This document shows, piece after piece, positions 24,132 through 32,387 of a stretch of 32,575 nt of DNA (the first letter of the stretch is position 1; each line of letters starts with the position of its first letter). A program made the position numbers and the translations under genes. The notes beneath the pieces are model-generated. The model had not been told where the DNA came from and searched no databases. It saw only the letters and a program-made list of their open reading frames with translations. Source of the DNA: Caldithrix sp964598255 (lineage in GTDB: Bacteria; Calditrichota; Calditrichia; Calditrichales; Calditrichaceae); the NCBI GenBank assembly GCA_964598255.1, contig CAZRBA010000068.1, forward strand, positions 1 to 32,575, in the 5' to 3' direction.

Positions 24132-25532
24132 ATGCCCGAAATAAATAATCCGAAACCGGAAGCCATTCGAGCCATGCCACAGGCCGTTGATGTGGAAATG
24201 GCCGTTCTGGGAGCCATGTTTTTAGACCGCGATGCCGTTAATTTGGCCACAGAAAATTTGCAAGATAGTTATTTTTACAAGCCCAGCCATCGTAAAATTT
24301 TTGCGGCCATGGTCGAATTATTTAACAGAGGAGCCGAAATCGATCCCATTAGTGTGGCCGATGTGTTAAAAAAACGCAACCAATTCGAGGAAATTGGCGG
24401 CCATGTTTATTTAACCGAAATTGTCAACAGCACTCCAACTTCTGCGGACATCCAGTACCATTTGGAGATTATCAAAGAAAAAGCGTTAACTCGCATGTTA
24501 ATCCGTACCTGCGAAAATATCATATCCAAAGCTTACAGCGAAGAAAATGAAGTGGACGAATTGCTGGATGAGGCCGAGAGCAAAATTTTTGATATTTCGG
24601 AAAAGCGCCTTAAAAAAGGATTTACTTCCATTTACCCCATTGTTAACCGCACCTTTAAACGCATTGACGATTTGCACAACTCGAATATTTCGGGTATTAC
24701 CGGAGTTCCTACCGGATACAAAAAGTTAGACGAACTGACCGCGGGTTTGCAAAGAGCCGATTTGGTAATATTGGCCGGACGTCCAAGTATGGGTAAAACG
24801 GCATTTGCACTGAATTTGGCACGAAATGCTGCCGTTGATCACGGAATGCCGGTCGGTTTTTTTAGCCTGGAAATGTCGGCCGATGCATTGGCCATGCGCT
24901 TGTTGTGTACCGAGGCCAAAGTAAACATGATGAATGTACGAACGGGAAAGCTATCCGAAGAAGAGATGAAACGTTTAACGGCCCATGCACCAAAGTTGAT
25001 GAATTCCCCCATTTTTATTGATGATACCCCGGGCATGAATGTTCTTGAACTTAGGGCAAAGGCCAGGCGTTTAAAAGCGGAAAAGAATATCGAATTTTTA
25101 ATTATCGACTATTTGCAATTAATGGAAGGGCATAAAGGCGAAAACCGCCAGCAAGAAATAACCCATATTTCTCGTTCGTTAAAAGCCATAGCCAAGGAAT
25201 TGGATGTGCCGGTATTAGCTTTGTCGCAGCTTTCGCGCGCGGTTGAGAGCAGGGACAAAACCAAGCGACCGCAATTGTCCGATTTACGCGAATCGGGGGC
25301 AATCGAACAGGATGCGGATGTGGTCTTTTTTGTTTATCGTCCGGAATATTACGGAATAATGGAATTTGAAGACACGGGCGAATCGACCCATAATATGTGC
25401 GAAATTATTATCGGAAAACAGCGTAACGGTCCCACGGGTAGTGTACGCTTAACCTTCTTAAAGGAATTCGGGAAATTCGGCGATCCCGATTTATTTCATG
25501 CTGCCGGAGCGCTTCCGGTTAGTGAATTTTAA
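24132..25532 (+). CDS. dnaB: Replicative DNA helicase DnaB
   Basis: The 466-residue hexameric helicase drives the replication fork. The N-terminal domain (about 15-120) has QAVDVEMAVLGAMFLD and GGHVYLTEIVNSTPTSAD. The RecA-like domain has Walker A GRPSMGKT (216-223), GFFSLEMSADALAMRLL, FLIIDYLQLM (Walker B) and LSQLSRAVESRDKTKRPQLSDLRESGAIEQDAD, with the arginine-finger-like IGKQRNGPTG near the end. No intein is present. The AGAAAG ribosome site precedes the ATG. It is followed by rel after 21 bases. Confidence 0.97.
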   Translation: MPEINNPKPEAIRAMPQAVDVEMAVLGAMFLDRDAVNLATENLQDSYFYKPSHRKIFAAMVELFNRGAEIDPISVADVLKKRNQFEEIGGHVYLTEIVNSTPTSADIQYHLEIIKEKALTRMLIRTCENIISKAYSEENEVDELLDEAESKIFDISEKRLKKGFTSIYPIVNRTFKRIDDLHNSNISGITGVPTGYKKLDELTAGLQRADLVILAGRPSMGKTAFALNLARNAAVDHGMPVGFFSLEMSADALAMRLLCTEAKVNMMNVRTGKLSEEEMKRLTAHAPKLMNSPIFIDDTPGMNVLELRAKARRLKAEKNIEFLIIDYLQLMEGHKGENRQQEITHISRSLKAIAKELDVPVLALSQLSRAVESRDKTKRPQLSDLRESGAIEQDADVVFFVYRPEYYGIMEFEDTGESTHNMCEIIIGKQRNGPTGSVRLTFLKEFGKFGDPDLFHAAGALPVSEF

Positions 25533-25553
25533 TGATTTGGGAAAAGGCAAAGT

Positions 25554-27755
25554 ATGGATGATGCCGCATTAATTGCCAAACTCCATAAAATGTACGATCA
25601 TCAATTTGATGACTTGCTGAAAAAAATTCAGCAATACGATCCGAATCCGGATACAGAAAAACTGCGTCTTGCCTTTGATACCGCCCTGGAAGCCCACGCA
25701 CGCCAACGGCGTTATTCCGGCGAGCCTTATTTTGAGCACTGTCAGCAAGTGGCGCGTATTCTGGCCGACCTGCACATGGACGATGTTTCTATTATTGCGG
25801 CCTTATTGCACGATACGGTGGAAGATACCGACATTACCCTGGATGATATTAAGGAAAAATTCGGTGATACCGTGGCCAAACTGGTGGACGGTGTGACTAA
25901 AATCGGCGGTTTGAAATTCAAAAGTCGTGAAGCGCGCCAAGCCGAAACATTCCGCAAAATGTTGCTTTCTATGGTCAAAGACATTCGGGTGATTATAATT
26001 AAATTTGCCGACCGCCTGCACAATATGCGCACTTTGGAACACGTTCCAGAAAAAAAACGAAAACATATTGCTCTGGAAACACGCGACGTATATGCGCCGC
26101 TGGCCCACCGCCTGGGAATTGCGCGCATAAAAACCGAATTGGAAGATTTGTCCTTAAAATATCTCGAACCGCAAGCCTATCGAGATTTGGCCAAAAAAAT
26201 AAAATCCACCAAACGCGAACGTGAAGCCTATATTGAAAAAGTAAGCAAACCGATCGAGCGTGAACTTATCCGGCATGGTATCAAAGCATCTATTGCCGGT
26301 CGGCCGAAATCGTTTTTTAGCATTTATCACAAAATGAAAAAGCGCAACAAACCTTTCGAGGAAATTTACGATTTACTTGCTATCCGTATTATTGTGGATA
26401 AAGTGGAAGAATGTTATTACGCTTTGGGAATTGTTCATAGTTTGTACATGCCGGTTTACGATCGTTTTAAAGATTATATTGCCATGCCCAAAATTAACGG
26501 CTACCAATCGCTGCATACAACGGTTATCGGGCCGGACGGCAAAATGGTGGAAATTCAGATTCGTACCTACGAAATGCATCATTTGGCCGAAGACGGAATT
26601 GCCGCCCATTGGCGTTACAAGCATGGCATCGAAGAACATACGAAATTTGACGAGCATTTGAATTGGATTAAAGATTTGCTGGAACGTCAGATTTCCAATA
26701 ACGATCCTGGTGATTTTTTGGAAGATTTGAAAATTGATCTTTTTCAAGACGAAGTTTTCGTATTCTCACCGCGTGGCGATTTGTTTAAATTGCCGCGCGG
26801 TTCTACGGCCATCGATTTTGCCTATGCCGTGCACACCAATGTGGGAAATCATTGCATTGCCGCCAAAATTAACGGTAAAATCGTTCCATTAAAAACGCCT
26901 TTAAAAAGCGGGCAGCAGGTAGAAATTATTACCTCGCAAAATCAAAAACCGAATCAGGATTGGTTGGCTTTTGTTAAAACAAGTAAGGCCAAACATTGTA
27001 TTCGAAAGGTGTTGCGTGAAGAACAGCAAGCCCAAACTCTTGAAATGGGGCAGGAGATTTTAACGCGGTTCTTAAAAAAGTACAAATTAAGCGAAGATTC
27101 TCCCCAAATGAAAGAAGTTTTGCCTAAAATCGGTTTTCAAAATATCGAAAGTTTGAAAATTGCCATCGGGCGCGGCGAATTTGTGATAGAGAATCTCGAA
27201 CGAAAACTCTTTCCCGAAATTCAGTCTGCGGCCAAAGCCAAAGAAAATTTCTTTGTAAAATTTCTAAAACGGGCGCGCAGCGATTCCGGAATTAAAGTTC
27301 ATGGAATGGATAACATGCTTATTACTTTTGCGCGTTGTTGTCAACCGGTACCGGGCGATCGGATTATTGGTTATTTGACGCGTGGCCGCGGCATTACCAT
27401 TCATCGTACCGATTGTAAAAATATGATAGAGCTTTACAAAGAAAAAGAACGCATAATCGAAGTGGAGTGGGATACCAAAAAGGAACAGCGTTTTCAGGTG
27501 CAATTGAGTATTTTGGGCGAAGACCGTAAAAATTTGCTGAAAGATATTACGCTATGTATTGCCAAAAAGGATATCAATATCATTAATGTCATATTCCATG
27601 TTGATGATATGTATGCCAAAGGCGTTATTGATATTGAAGTTCAGGATTTACATCAATTAACCAAAATTATTCACAGCATTGGTAATGTGAACGGCGTACT
27701 TTCGGTAGAACGTGTGGAAGATATCGGGTCGGCACAACAGGCCGCGCACTCGTAA
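25554..27755 (+). CDS. rel: Bifunctional (p)ppGpp synthetase/hydrolase Rel (SpoT-type)
   Basis: The 733-residue stringent-response enzyme makes and degrades (p)ppGpp. HD hydrolase domain (about 45-200): GEPYFEHCQQVARILADL, LLHDTVEDTDIT (His86/Asp87), KFADRLHNMRTL. Synthetase domain (about 240-345): GRPKSFFSIYHKMKKRNKPF, YDLLAIRIIV, RFKDYIAMPKINGYQSLHTT and VEIQIRT. TGS (about 395-460): VFVFSPRGDLFKLPRGSTAIDFAYAVH. Then a helical/zinc-finger-like part with RCCQPVPGDRIIGY (594-607) and an ACT domain at the C-terminus. Both catalytic halves look intact. RBS AAAGG precedes the ATG at 25554, 21 bases after dnaB. Confidence 0.96.
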   Translation: MDDAALIAKLHKMYDHQFDDLLKKIQQYDPNPDTEKLRLAFDTALEAHARQRRYSGEPYFEHCQQVARILADLHMDDVSIIAALLHDTVEDTDITLDDIKEKFGDTVAKLVDGVTKIGGLKFKSREARQAETFRKMLLSMVKDIRVIIIKFADRLHNMRTLEHVPEKKRKHIALETRDVYAPLAHRLGIARIKTELEDLSLKYLEPQAYRDLAKKIKSTKREREAYIEKVSKPIERELIRHGIKASIAGRPKSFFSIYHKMKKRNKPFEEIYDLLAIRIIVDKVEECYYALGIVHSLYMPVYDRFKDYIAMPKINGYQSLHTTVIGPDGKMVEIQIRTYEMHHLAEDGIAAHWRYKHGIEEHTKFDEHLNWIKDLLERQISNNDPGDFLEDLKIDLFQDEVFVFSPRGDLFKLPRGSTAIDFAYAVHTNVGNHCIAAKINGKIVPLKTPLKSGQQVEIITSQNQKPNQDWLAFVKTSKAKHCIRKVLREEQQAQTLEMGQEILTRFLKKYKLSEDSPQMKEVLPKIGFQNIESLKIAIGRGEFVIENLERKLFPEIQSAAKAKENFFVKFLKRARSDSGIKVHGMDNMLITFARCCQPVPGDRIIGYLTRGRGITIHRTDCKNMIELYKEKERIIEVEWDTKKEQRFQVQLSILGEDRKNLLKDITLCIAKKDINIINVIFHVDDMYAKGVIDIEVQDLHQLTKIIHSIGNVNGVLSVERVEDIGSAQQAAHS

Positions 27756-27935
27756 TGCATTTATTGCTTATTTTTAAAACCAACCTTCTCGGTTTGGAAT
27801 TTTAGCCGATTTTTCCTGCCACTAGGCGACAAATAAAAATTACGTTTAAAGGAATTTTGCTATTGCACATAAATTTACTTGAATTTAGGCTGTCGAATTA
27901 TTAGGTTTAGGCCTATAAAAAAATAAGGCTTTTTT

Positions 27936-27967
27936 AAAGGGAAACAATGCGTTTCCCTTTATTTTTC
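27936..27967 (+). terminator. Strong intrinsic terminator after rel
   Basis: AAAGGGAAAC and GTTTCCCTTT form a perfect 10-bp stem around loop AATGC, followed by ATTTTTCTGTTTTT. Just before it, GCCTAT and ATAAGGC plus TTTTTT form a second, weaker hairpin, so termination may be in tandem. Confidence 0.85.
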
Positions 27968-28011
27968 TGTTTTTGCGGTAAAATAAAGAATTCAATTGGA
28001 AAGGAGCCATC

Positions 28012-28482
28012 GTGGATTACGTTTACCTAACCAAAGAAGGTCTCGAAAAATTAAAAAATGAATTACACGAGTTAAAATACAAAGTTCGTCCCAAAATATC
28101 CCAAAAGGTGGCTACGGCGCGTGAGCATGGCGATTTAAAAGAAAATGCGGAATACCATGCGGCGCGCGAGGAACTATCCATGGTAGAAACGCGCGTTCAG
28201 GAACTGGAAGATAAAATCGCCCGCGCCCGGGTGATAAGTGAAGACGAAATTAATGTGGATACCGTTTCTATTTTAAATAAAGTAACAATTCAAGATTTGA
28301 ACAAAGGGCGTAAACTTACCTACACTCTTGTCTCTGCGGAAGAAGCGGATTTCAAGCAAAATAAAATTTCTATTGCCTCTCCGGTGGGCAAAGCGTTATT
28401 GGGCAAAAAGGTCGGTGATGAAGTGGAAGTGCAGGTACCTGCTGGAACCCTACGTTACAAAATTCTTTCCATAGAAATTTGA
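28012..28482 (+). CDS. greA: Transcription elongation factor GreA
   Basis: The 156-residue factor rescues backtracked RNA polymerase by stimulating transcript cleavage. The N-terminal coiled coil carries the tip motif GDLKENAEYHAAREE with D41 and E44 as in E. coli GreA, and the C-terminal domain has KISIASPVGKALLGKKVGDEVEVQVPAG. Start codon GTG at 28012 with AAGGAG five bases upstream; MDYVYLTKEGLEKLKNEL matches family N-termini. The gene lies immediately after the rel terminator. Confidence 0.97.
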   Translation: MDYVYLTKEGLEKLKNELHELKYKVRPKISQKVATAREHGDLKENAEYHAAREELSMVETRVQELEDKIARARVISEDEINVDTVSILNKVTIQDLNKGRKLTYTLVSAEEADFKQNKISIASPVGKALLGKKVGDEVEVQVPAGTLRYKILSIEI

Positions 28483-28498
28483 TGTTCATAGGATTATG

Positions 28499-28550
28499 AA
28501 ACCTCCGGCCGGTTTTTACGTCTCTTACTCAAAGAGATTTAAGGAGGTTT
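28499..28550 (+). promoter_or_regulatory. Structured leader that can hide the PspC-gene ribosome site
   Basis: AAACCTCC (28499-28506) is perfectly complementary to GGAGGTTT (28543-28550), which contains the strong Shine-Dalgarno AAGGAGG of the next gene. Between them TCTCTT (28521-28526) and AAGAGA (28532-28537) form a second stem around loop ACTCA. AAACC (28499-28503) can instead pair with GGTTT (28511-28515), freeing the ribosome site. No known riboswitch class is recognised; an RNA thermometer or translational switch is the inference. Confidence 0.55.
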
Positions 28551-28554
28551 GACC

Positions 28555-29301
28555 ATGCAGAATGCACAAAACATTAACCAAGGCCCGCCAAAAAGGCTTT
28601 ACCGTTCCAAAGTAAATCGTATGATTTCGGGTGTTTGCGGAGGCCTCGGTGAATATTTGAATATGGATCCCGTGGTCGTGCGCATTGTTTTTATTTTATT
28701 GGCCCTATTTGGCGGCGGTGGGATTATTCTTTATTTGATCGGGATTATTGTCATTCCGGAGAACCCGAATCAAAATATCGTAAAAAATCAAAAAATTAAA
28801 TCCAAATCGAATCATTCCGCTTTTTGGGGATGGGTTTTAATCATCATCGGCGCTTTATTGCTCATCCCTCAATTTACATTTGTTCCGCCTATGAATCTTT
28901 GGGATTTGCCCTGGGGCGTAATTTGGGCCGTCCTGTTTATTCTTATCGGACTATTTTTTCTGCTTAAAACCACACCTGAGGAAAATGCACAACAGATTCC
29001 GAATAACGAACCTGCCGCTCAAAAGCAAAACCAATCGCAACAAAGCAACGATGAATTCACCGAGCAGGGGAAAGCGCAACCTGATGCAAAACATCTGTAC
29101 CGCTCGCGAACCGACCGGATGATTTCCGGTGTGTGTGGCGGGTTGGCCGAATATTTTGATATGGATCCCACGGTGGTCCGTTTGATTTTTGTTTTTCTGA
29201 CAATATTTTCCAAGGGATTGGGCGTTTTGGCTTATATTATTCTGATTTTCGCCATGCCCGATGAAAAACCGCAAATCTTTTCCGACGGAGAACAATCATG
29301 A
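28555..29301 (+). CDS. Envelope stress membrane protein with two PspC domains
   Basis: The 248-residue protein has two PspC domains: one near residues 14-75 (RLYRSKVNRMISGVCGGLGE, YLNMDPVVVRIVFI) and one near 178-243 (HLYRSRTDRMISGVCGGLAE, YFDMDPTVVRLIFV). They share the run DRMISGVCGGL-EY almost exactly, showing a duplication. Between them lie two membrane helices of the LiaI/DUF5668 type (WGWVLIIIGALLLIPQF and GVIWAVLFILIGLFFLL) and a Gln/Asn-rich linker. PspC proteins sense or help respond to membrane stress. The ATG at 28555 has AAGGAGG seven bases upstream. The final TGA overlaps the ATG of the next gene. Confidence 0.88.
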   Translation: MQNAQNINQGPPKRLYRSKVNRMISGVCGGLGEYLNMDPVVVRIVFILLALFGGGGIILYLIGIIVIPENPNQNIVKNQKIKSKSNHSAFWGWVLIIIGALLLIPQFTFVPPMNLWDLPWGVIWAVLFILIGLFFLLKTTPEENAQQIPNNEPAAQKQNQSQQSNDEFTEQGKAQPDAKHLYRSRTDRMISGVCGGLAEYFDMDPTVVRLIFVFLTIFSKGLGVLAYIILIFAMPDEKPQIFSDGEQS

Positions 29302-29861
29302 ATAAACAGCAAAAAATGGGTGTTATCTTAATTGTAATCGGCGCTTTGCTGCTACTTAATCAGTTTCAGTGGGTAAGACTGAGTGGAAAAAATATGATCG
29401 CTTTATTTTCCGTTTTGCTGGGTATGCTGATGATTAAGAAGGCGTTTTCACGGCCGGAACGTAAAGGCCTTTTAGGCGGTAGTTTTTTTGTGATATGGGG
29501 CGTTCTTTTGTTTGCCTTTTCCTACAATGCGTATCCGTTGGGACGAACACTTTTTCTTGGTAACTTGTTCTTAAGCATTGGTTTTGCCAATCTTATTTAC
29601 TTCATTTTTTCCGGGAACAGCAAAAGTATTAATTTATTTGTCTTTGCATTGTTTGCAGGCTTAGGTGGAAGCATGGTTGCCGCTTTTTACGGCAAATTGA
29701 ATGTGTGGAAATTGGAAGAAATTTTGGCAACCTACTGGCCTGTGGTTTTAATTTTATTCGGTGCCTTTATTTTGGTTGACAGTTACCGTAACAAACGCGG
29801 AGTACCTAAGGACGATTTTGAAATTTCCGACAATCCGGAAAACGACCCGAGCGGACATTAA
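29298..29861 (+). CDS. LiaF/LiaI-like membrane protein (DUF5668-type)
   Basis: The 187-residue protein has several membrane helices: GVILIVIGALLLLNQFQWV (9-27), MIALFSVLLGMLMI, SFFVIWGVLLFAFSY, LGNLFLSIGFANLIYFIF, LFVFALFAGLGGSMVAAF and YWPVVLILFGAFILVDSY. The opening IGALLLLNQFQWV resembles the inter-PspC segment of the gene before it and LiaI-LiaF families. It overlaps the PspC gene as ATGA, so translation is coupled and the two probably act together in membrane-stress sensing. No DNA-binding or catalytic domain is seen. Confidence 0.75.
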   Translation: MNKQQKMGVILIVIGALLLLNQFQWVRLSGKNMIALFSVLLGMLMIKKAFSRPERKGLLGGSFFVIWGVLLFAFSYNAYPLGRTLFLGNLFLSIGFANLIYFIFSGNSKSINLFVFALFAGLGGSMVAAFYGKLNVWKLEEILATYWPVVLILFGAFILVDSYRNKRGVPKDDFEISDNPENDPSGH

Positions 29862-29946
29862 AGCCATTCGCTGTTCCCAAAGGAAAATAGGCACTGCTAT
29901 TGATTTTACCGCAACTTTTAAATGAAGCCGCAAAAGCATATTGTGG

Positions 29947-29968
29947 AATTTCTAAAACGGAAATTTTT
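29947..29968 (+). terminator. Weak terminator-like hairpin after the LiaF-like gene
   Basis: AATTTC (29947-29952) and GAAATT (29960-29965) enclose TAAAACG and run into TTTG. The stem is AT-rich and short; it is the best candidate in this 208-base gap. Confidence 0.35.
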
Positions 29969-30002
29969 GTTCTTATCTTTTTTCGATCAAAAACCGTAAC
30001 AA

Positions 30003-30033
30003 TTTGCATCGTATTGAATTTTTTTTATTTTTG
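30003..30033 (+). promoter_or_regulatory. Possible Bacteroidota-style promoter of aroA
   Basis: TTTG (30003-30006), 19 bases, then TATTTTTG (30026-30033) fits the TTTG-N17-23-TAnnTTTG pattern. It ends 36 bases before the aroA start. The region is T-rich, so chance matches are easy. Confidence 0.4.
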
Positions 30034-30069
30034 CTCAACGTTTATTCAAGAAAAACGGAGACGAACGGC

Positions 30070-31329
30070 ATGCCGAAAATAAAAGGCGAAATTTATTTAC
30101 CGGGTGATAAATCCATTTCGCACCGTGCAGCGCTTTTTGCCGCTTTGCGTCAAGGAACTTCGGAATTTAAGAATTTTAATTTTAATCGGGATTGTTCGGC
30201 GACATTGGCCTGTTTAAATCGGTTAGGTATTGAGCATCATTTCGACGGACAGATATTGCGTGTTAATGGCAAAGCGCTGCAGCAGTGGCAAAAACCTGCT
30301 ACAGCATTAAATGCCCAAAATTCCGGGACAACAGCGCGCCTTATCAGCGGCTTGTTAATCCATTTGCCTTATGAAACTATGCTTGTTGGGGACGATTCGC
30401 TATCTCGACGTCCGATGAAACGCATTCTTGAGCCGTTACGGCGTATGGGTGCCAAAATTAATGATACGCTCGACCATCTTCCGCTTTATTTTTTCCCGGC
30501 GGAGAAAATAAACGGCATTACGTATCTTTTGCCAGTGGCCAGCGCTCAGGTAAAATCGGCCGTGCTCTTGGCCGGACTATTTGCTAACGGACAAACCGCG
30601 GTTGTCGAAAACGTGCCTACGCGCGATCATACCGAGCGCCTCTTGAGGCTGCCGGTGGAATACGACGGAACTGGTGCCAAAATCATTAAAAGTTCGCCTC
30701 AAATTGAAATTCCGGATATTTCCATGACGATTCCAGGCGATTTTTCTTCGGCTGCCTTTTTTATGGTTGCCGCTTTAATGCTACCCGGTTCCGATTTGCT
30801 AATTCGCGATGTGTCGTTAAATCCTACTCGAACGGGATTGCTTAAAATCTTTGAAATGATGGATGTGCATGTGCAAATAACCCTTACTCAAAAAGAACCA
30901 GAGCCCATGGGCGATATTCATGTGCGCCACCAATCGTTTAAAAACATTACCGTTCCACCGGAATTGATTCCTAATATTATCGATGAAATACCGATCTTAA
31001 GTATTTTGGCCATCCGAGGCAAAGGTAAATTAGAAGTGCGGAATGCCGCGGAATTACGGGTTAAAGAATCTGACCGGATTAATGCAATCGTACAAAATCT
31101 AAAAGCCATTGGTGTGGAAATCGAAGAATTTGATGACGGTTTTGCGCTTGAAGGCGGGCAGAAAATAGCCGGAGGAAACATTAAAACGTTTGGCGATCAT
31201 CGTGTTGCCATGTCCTTTGCCATTGCCGATTTAATAGCCAAAGAACCGGTCGAACCGGATGATCCTTCTTGCGTTGCGGTTTCGTTTCCGCAATTTTTTA
31301 CGTTATTAAACCAAATTGTGCGGGAGTAA
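30070..31329 (+). CDS. aroA: 3-phosphoshikimate 1-carboxyvinyltransferase (EPSP synthase)
   Basis: The 419-residue shikimate-pathway enzyme joins PEP to shikimate 3-phosphate. PGDKSISHRAALFAAL (11-26, Lys14), NAQNSGTTARLISGLL (81-96), GDDSLSRRPMKRI (107-119), VASAQVKSAVLLAGLFA, DFSSAAFFMVAALML, LRVKESDRINAIV and FGDHRVAMSFAIA are standard. The GNSGTTAR-like loop and RRPM pattern resemble class II enzymes (a resemblance, not a claim of glyphosate tolerance). The ATG at 30070 is chosen because CGGAG lies nine bases upstream and the next residues fit; the frame is open upstream without homology. It precedes aroE by six bases. Confidence 0.97.
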   Translation: MPKIKGEIYLPGDKSISHRAALFAALRQGTSEFKNFNFNRDCSATLACLNRLGIEHHFDGQILRVNGKALQQWQKPATALNAQNSGTTARLISGLLIHLPYETMLVGDDSLSRRPMKRILEPLRRMGAKINDTLDHLPLYFFPAEKINGITYLLPVASAQVKSAVLLAGLFANGQTAVVENVPTRDHTERLLRLPVEYDGTGAKIIKSSPQIEIPDISMTIPGDFSSAAFFMVAALMLPGSDLLIRDVSLNPTRTGLLKIFEMMDVHVQITLTQKEPEPMGDIHVRHQSFKNITVPPELIPNIIDEIPILSILAIRGKGKLEVRNAAELRVKESDRINAIVQNLKAIGVEIEEFDDGFALEGGQKIAGGNIKTFGDHRVAMSFAIADLIAKEPVEPDDPSCVAVSFPQFFTLLNQIVRE

Positions 31330-31335
31330 ACGGTC

Positions 31336-32184
31336 GTGTCAAATAATTCTGTGCCGAAAATCAAACGTTTTGCCATTATCGGATTCCCGTTGCAGCATTC
31401 GGTTTCGCCGCGGTTGCATAACAGGGCTTTTAAAGATTACGGAATGAAGGCAACCTATGAAAAAATGCCCATTCCTCCGGAAGAATTCGAAGCGCGCATC
31501 CTACAATTAAAAAGGGAAGATTGGGGCGGTTTTAATGTAACCATTCCGTTTAAAGAACGCATCATTCCTTTACTGGACGGTGTTGAAAAAACGGCTCGGG
31601 CCATCGGTGCCGTTAATACGATTAAATGCGATCGCGGGCGTTGGCTGGGGTTTAATACCGATTGGCTGGGATTTTTACGTCCGATCGAATGGAAACTGGA
31701 CGATTTTAAACATTGCCTTATTTTGGGAGCCGGAGGGGCCGCGCGAGCGGTTGCCTTTGCCTTAATTCGGCTAAAAAACGTAAAATCGCTTATTATTGCC
31801 AATCGTACCATGCACAGAGCGGAACTTCTTGTAAACGATTTACAACGTTTCGGCAGCACTGCAAGTATTTCGGCTGCCCATCTGAATTCGTTGATGCCCT
31901 TTTCCCAGCAAAAATTCGATTTGATAGTCAACAGCACTTCTGTGGGGATGAACGATCCCCTGGCTACTCCCGTAATTGATCCCAAACCATTGGCACATTC
32001 CAAAACATTGATTTATGATTTAATCTACAAACCGCCTGAAACCGGTTTGCTGAAACGGGCAAAAAAACTGGGGCTCCGTACGCTGAACGGATATGCCATG
32101 CTTGTGCATCAAGCCAATGCTGCTTTTGAAATTTGGACCGGTAAGCCTTATTTGCCCGTAACATTAAAATCGCTATTGCGGTAA
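31336..32184 (+). CDS. aroE: Shikimate dehydrogenase
   Basis: The 282-residue NADPH enzyme reduces 3-dehydroshikimate. Substrate-domain motifs are SVSPRLHNRAFKDYGM (22-37), NVTIPFKE (with the catalytic Lys) and IGAVNTIK, then NTDWLGFLRP (with the paired Asp). The nucleotide-binding GAGGAARAVAFAL and NRTMHRAE motifs and the NSTSVGM and DLIYKPPETGLL motifs follow, ending GYAMLVHQANAAFEIWTG. The GTG start at 31336 has GGGAG nine bases upstream and lies six bases after aroA, so the two are an operon for aromatic amino acid synthesis. Confidence 0.96.
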   Translation: MSNNSVPKIKRFAIIGFPLQHSVSPRLHNRAFKDYGMKATYEKMPIPPEEFEARILQLKREDWGGFNVTIPFKERIIPLLDGVEKTARAIGAVNTIKCDRGRWLGFNTDWLGFLRPIEWKLDDFKHCLILGAGGAARAVAFALIRLKNVKSLIIANRTMHRAELLVNDLQRFGSTASISAAHLNSLMPFSQQKFDLIVNSTSVGMNDPLATPVIDPKPLAHSKTLIYDLIYKPPETGLLKRAKKLGLRTLNGYAMLVHQANAAFEIWTGKPYLPVTLKSLLR

Positions 32185-32255
32185 TGGCGGGCAACCTTCT
32201 TTTTTGTGTTTTTATCCCCCATTGATTGTTTCGTAAAATTATTTGCTCTCGGCGC

Positions 32256-32288
32256 TTGCGGTTCTATCTTCCGCAATGGGCTGTTTTT
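32256..32288 (+). terminator. Possible terminator of aroA-aroE
   Basis: TTGCGG (32256-32261) and CCGCAA (32271-32276) form a 6-bp stem with a 9-base loop; six T follow after a six-base gap (TGGGCTG). The rest of the 203-base gap is AT-rich with no gene. Confidence 0.4.
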
Positions 32289-32387
32289 TCGACTGTTTTT
32301 GTAAATTTTTTCTTTAGTATTTGTCCGATATTTCGTAATTTAATCGATCAAAGCAAAATACGGTACCATAAATAAATTGAGGGGATT

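Noticed and set aside
31455..32003. A 182-codon minus-strand frame opposite aroE
   Set aside because: It is antisense to an intact, well-matched aroE and shows no domain pattern.
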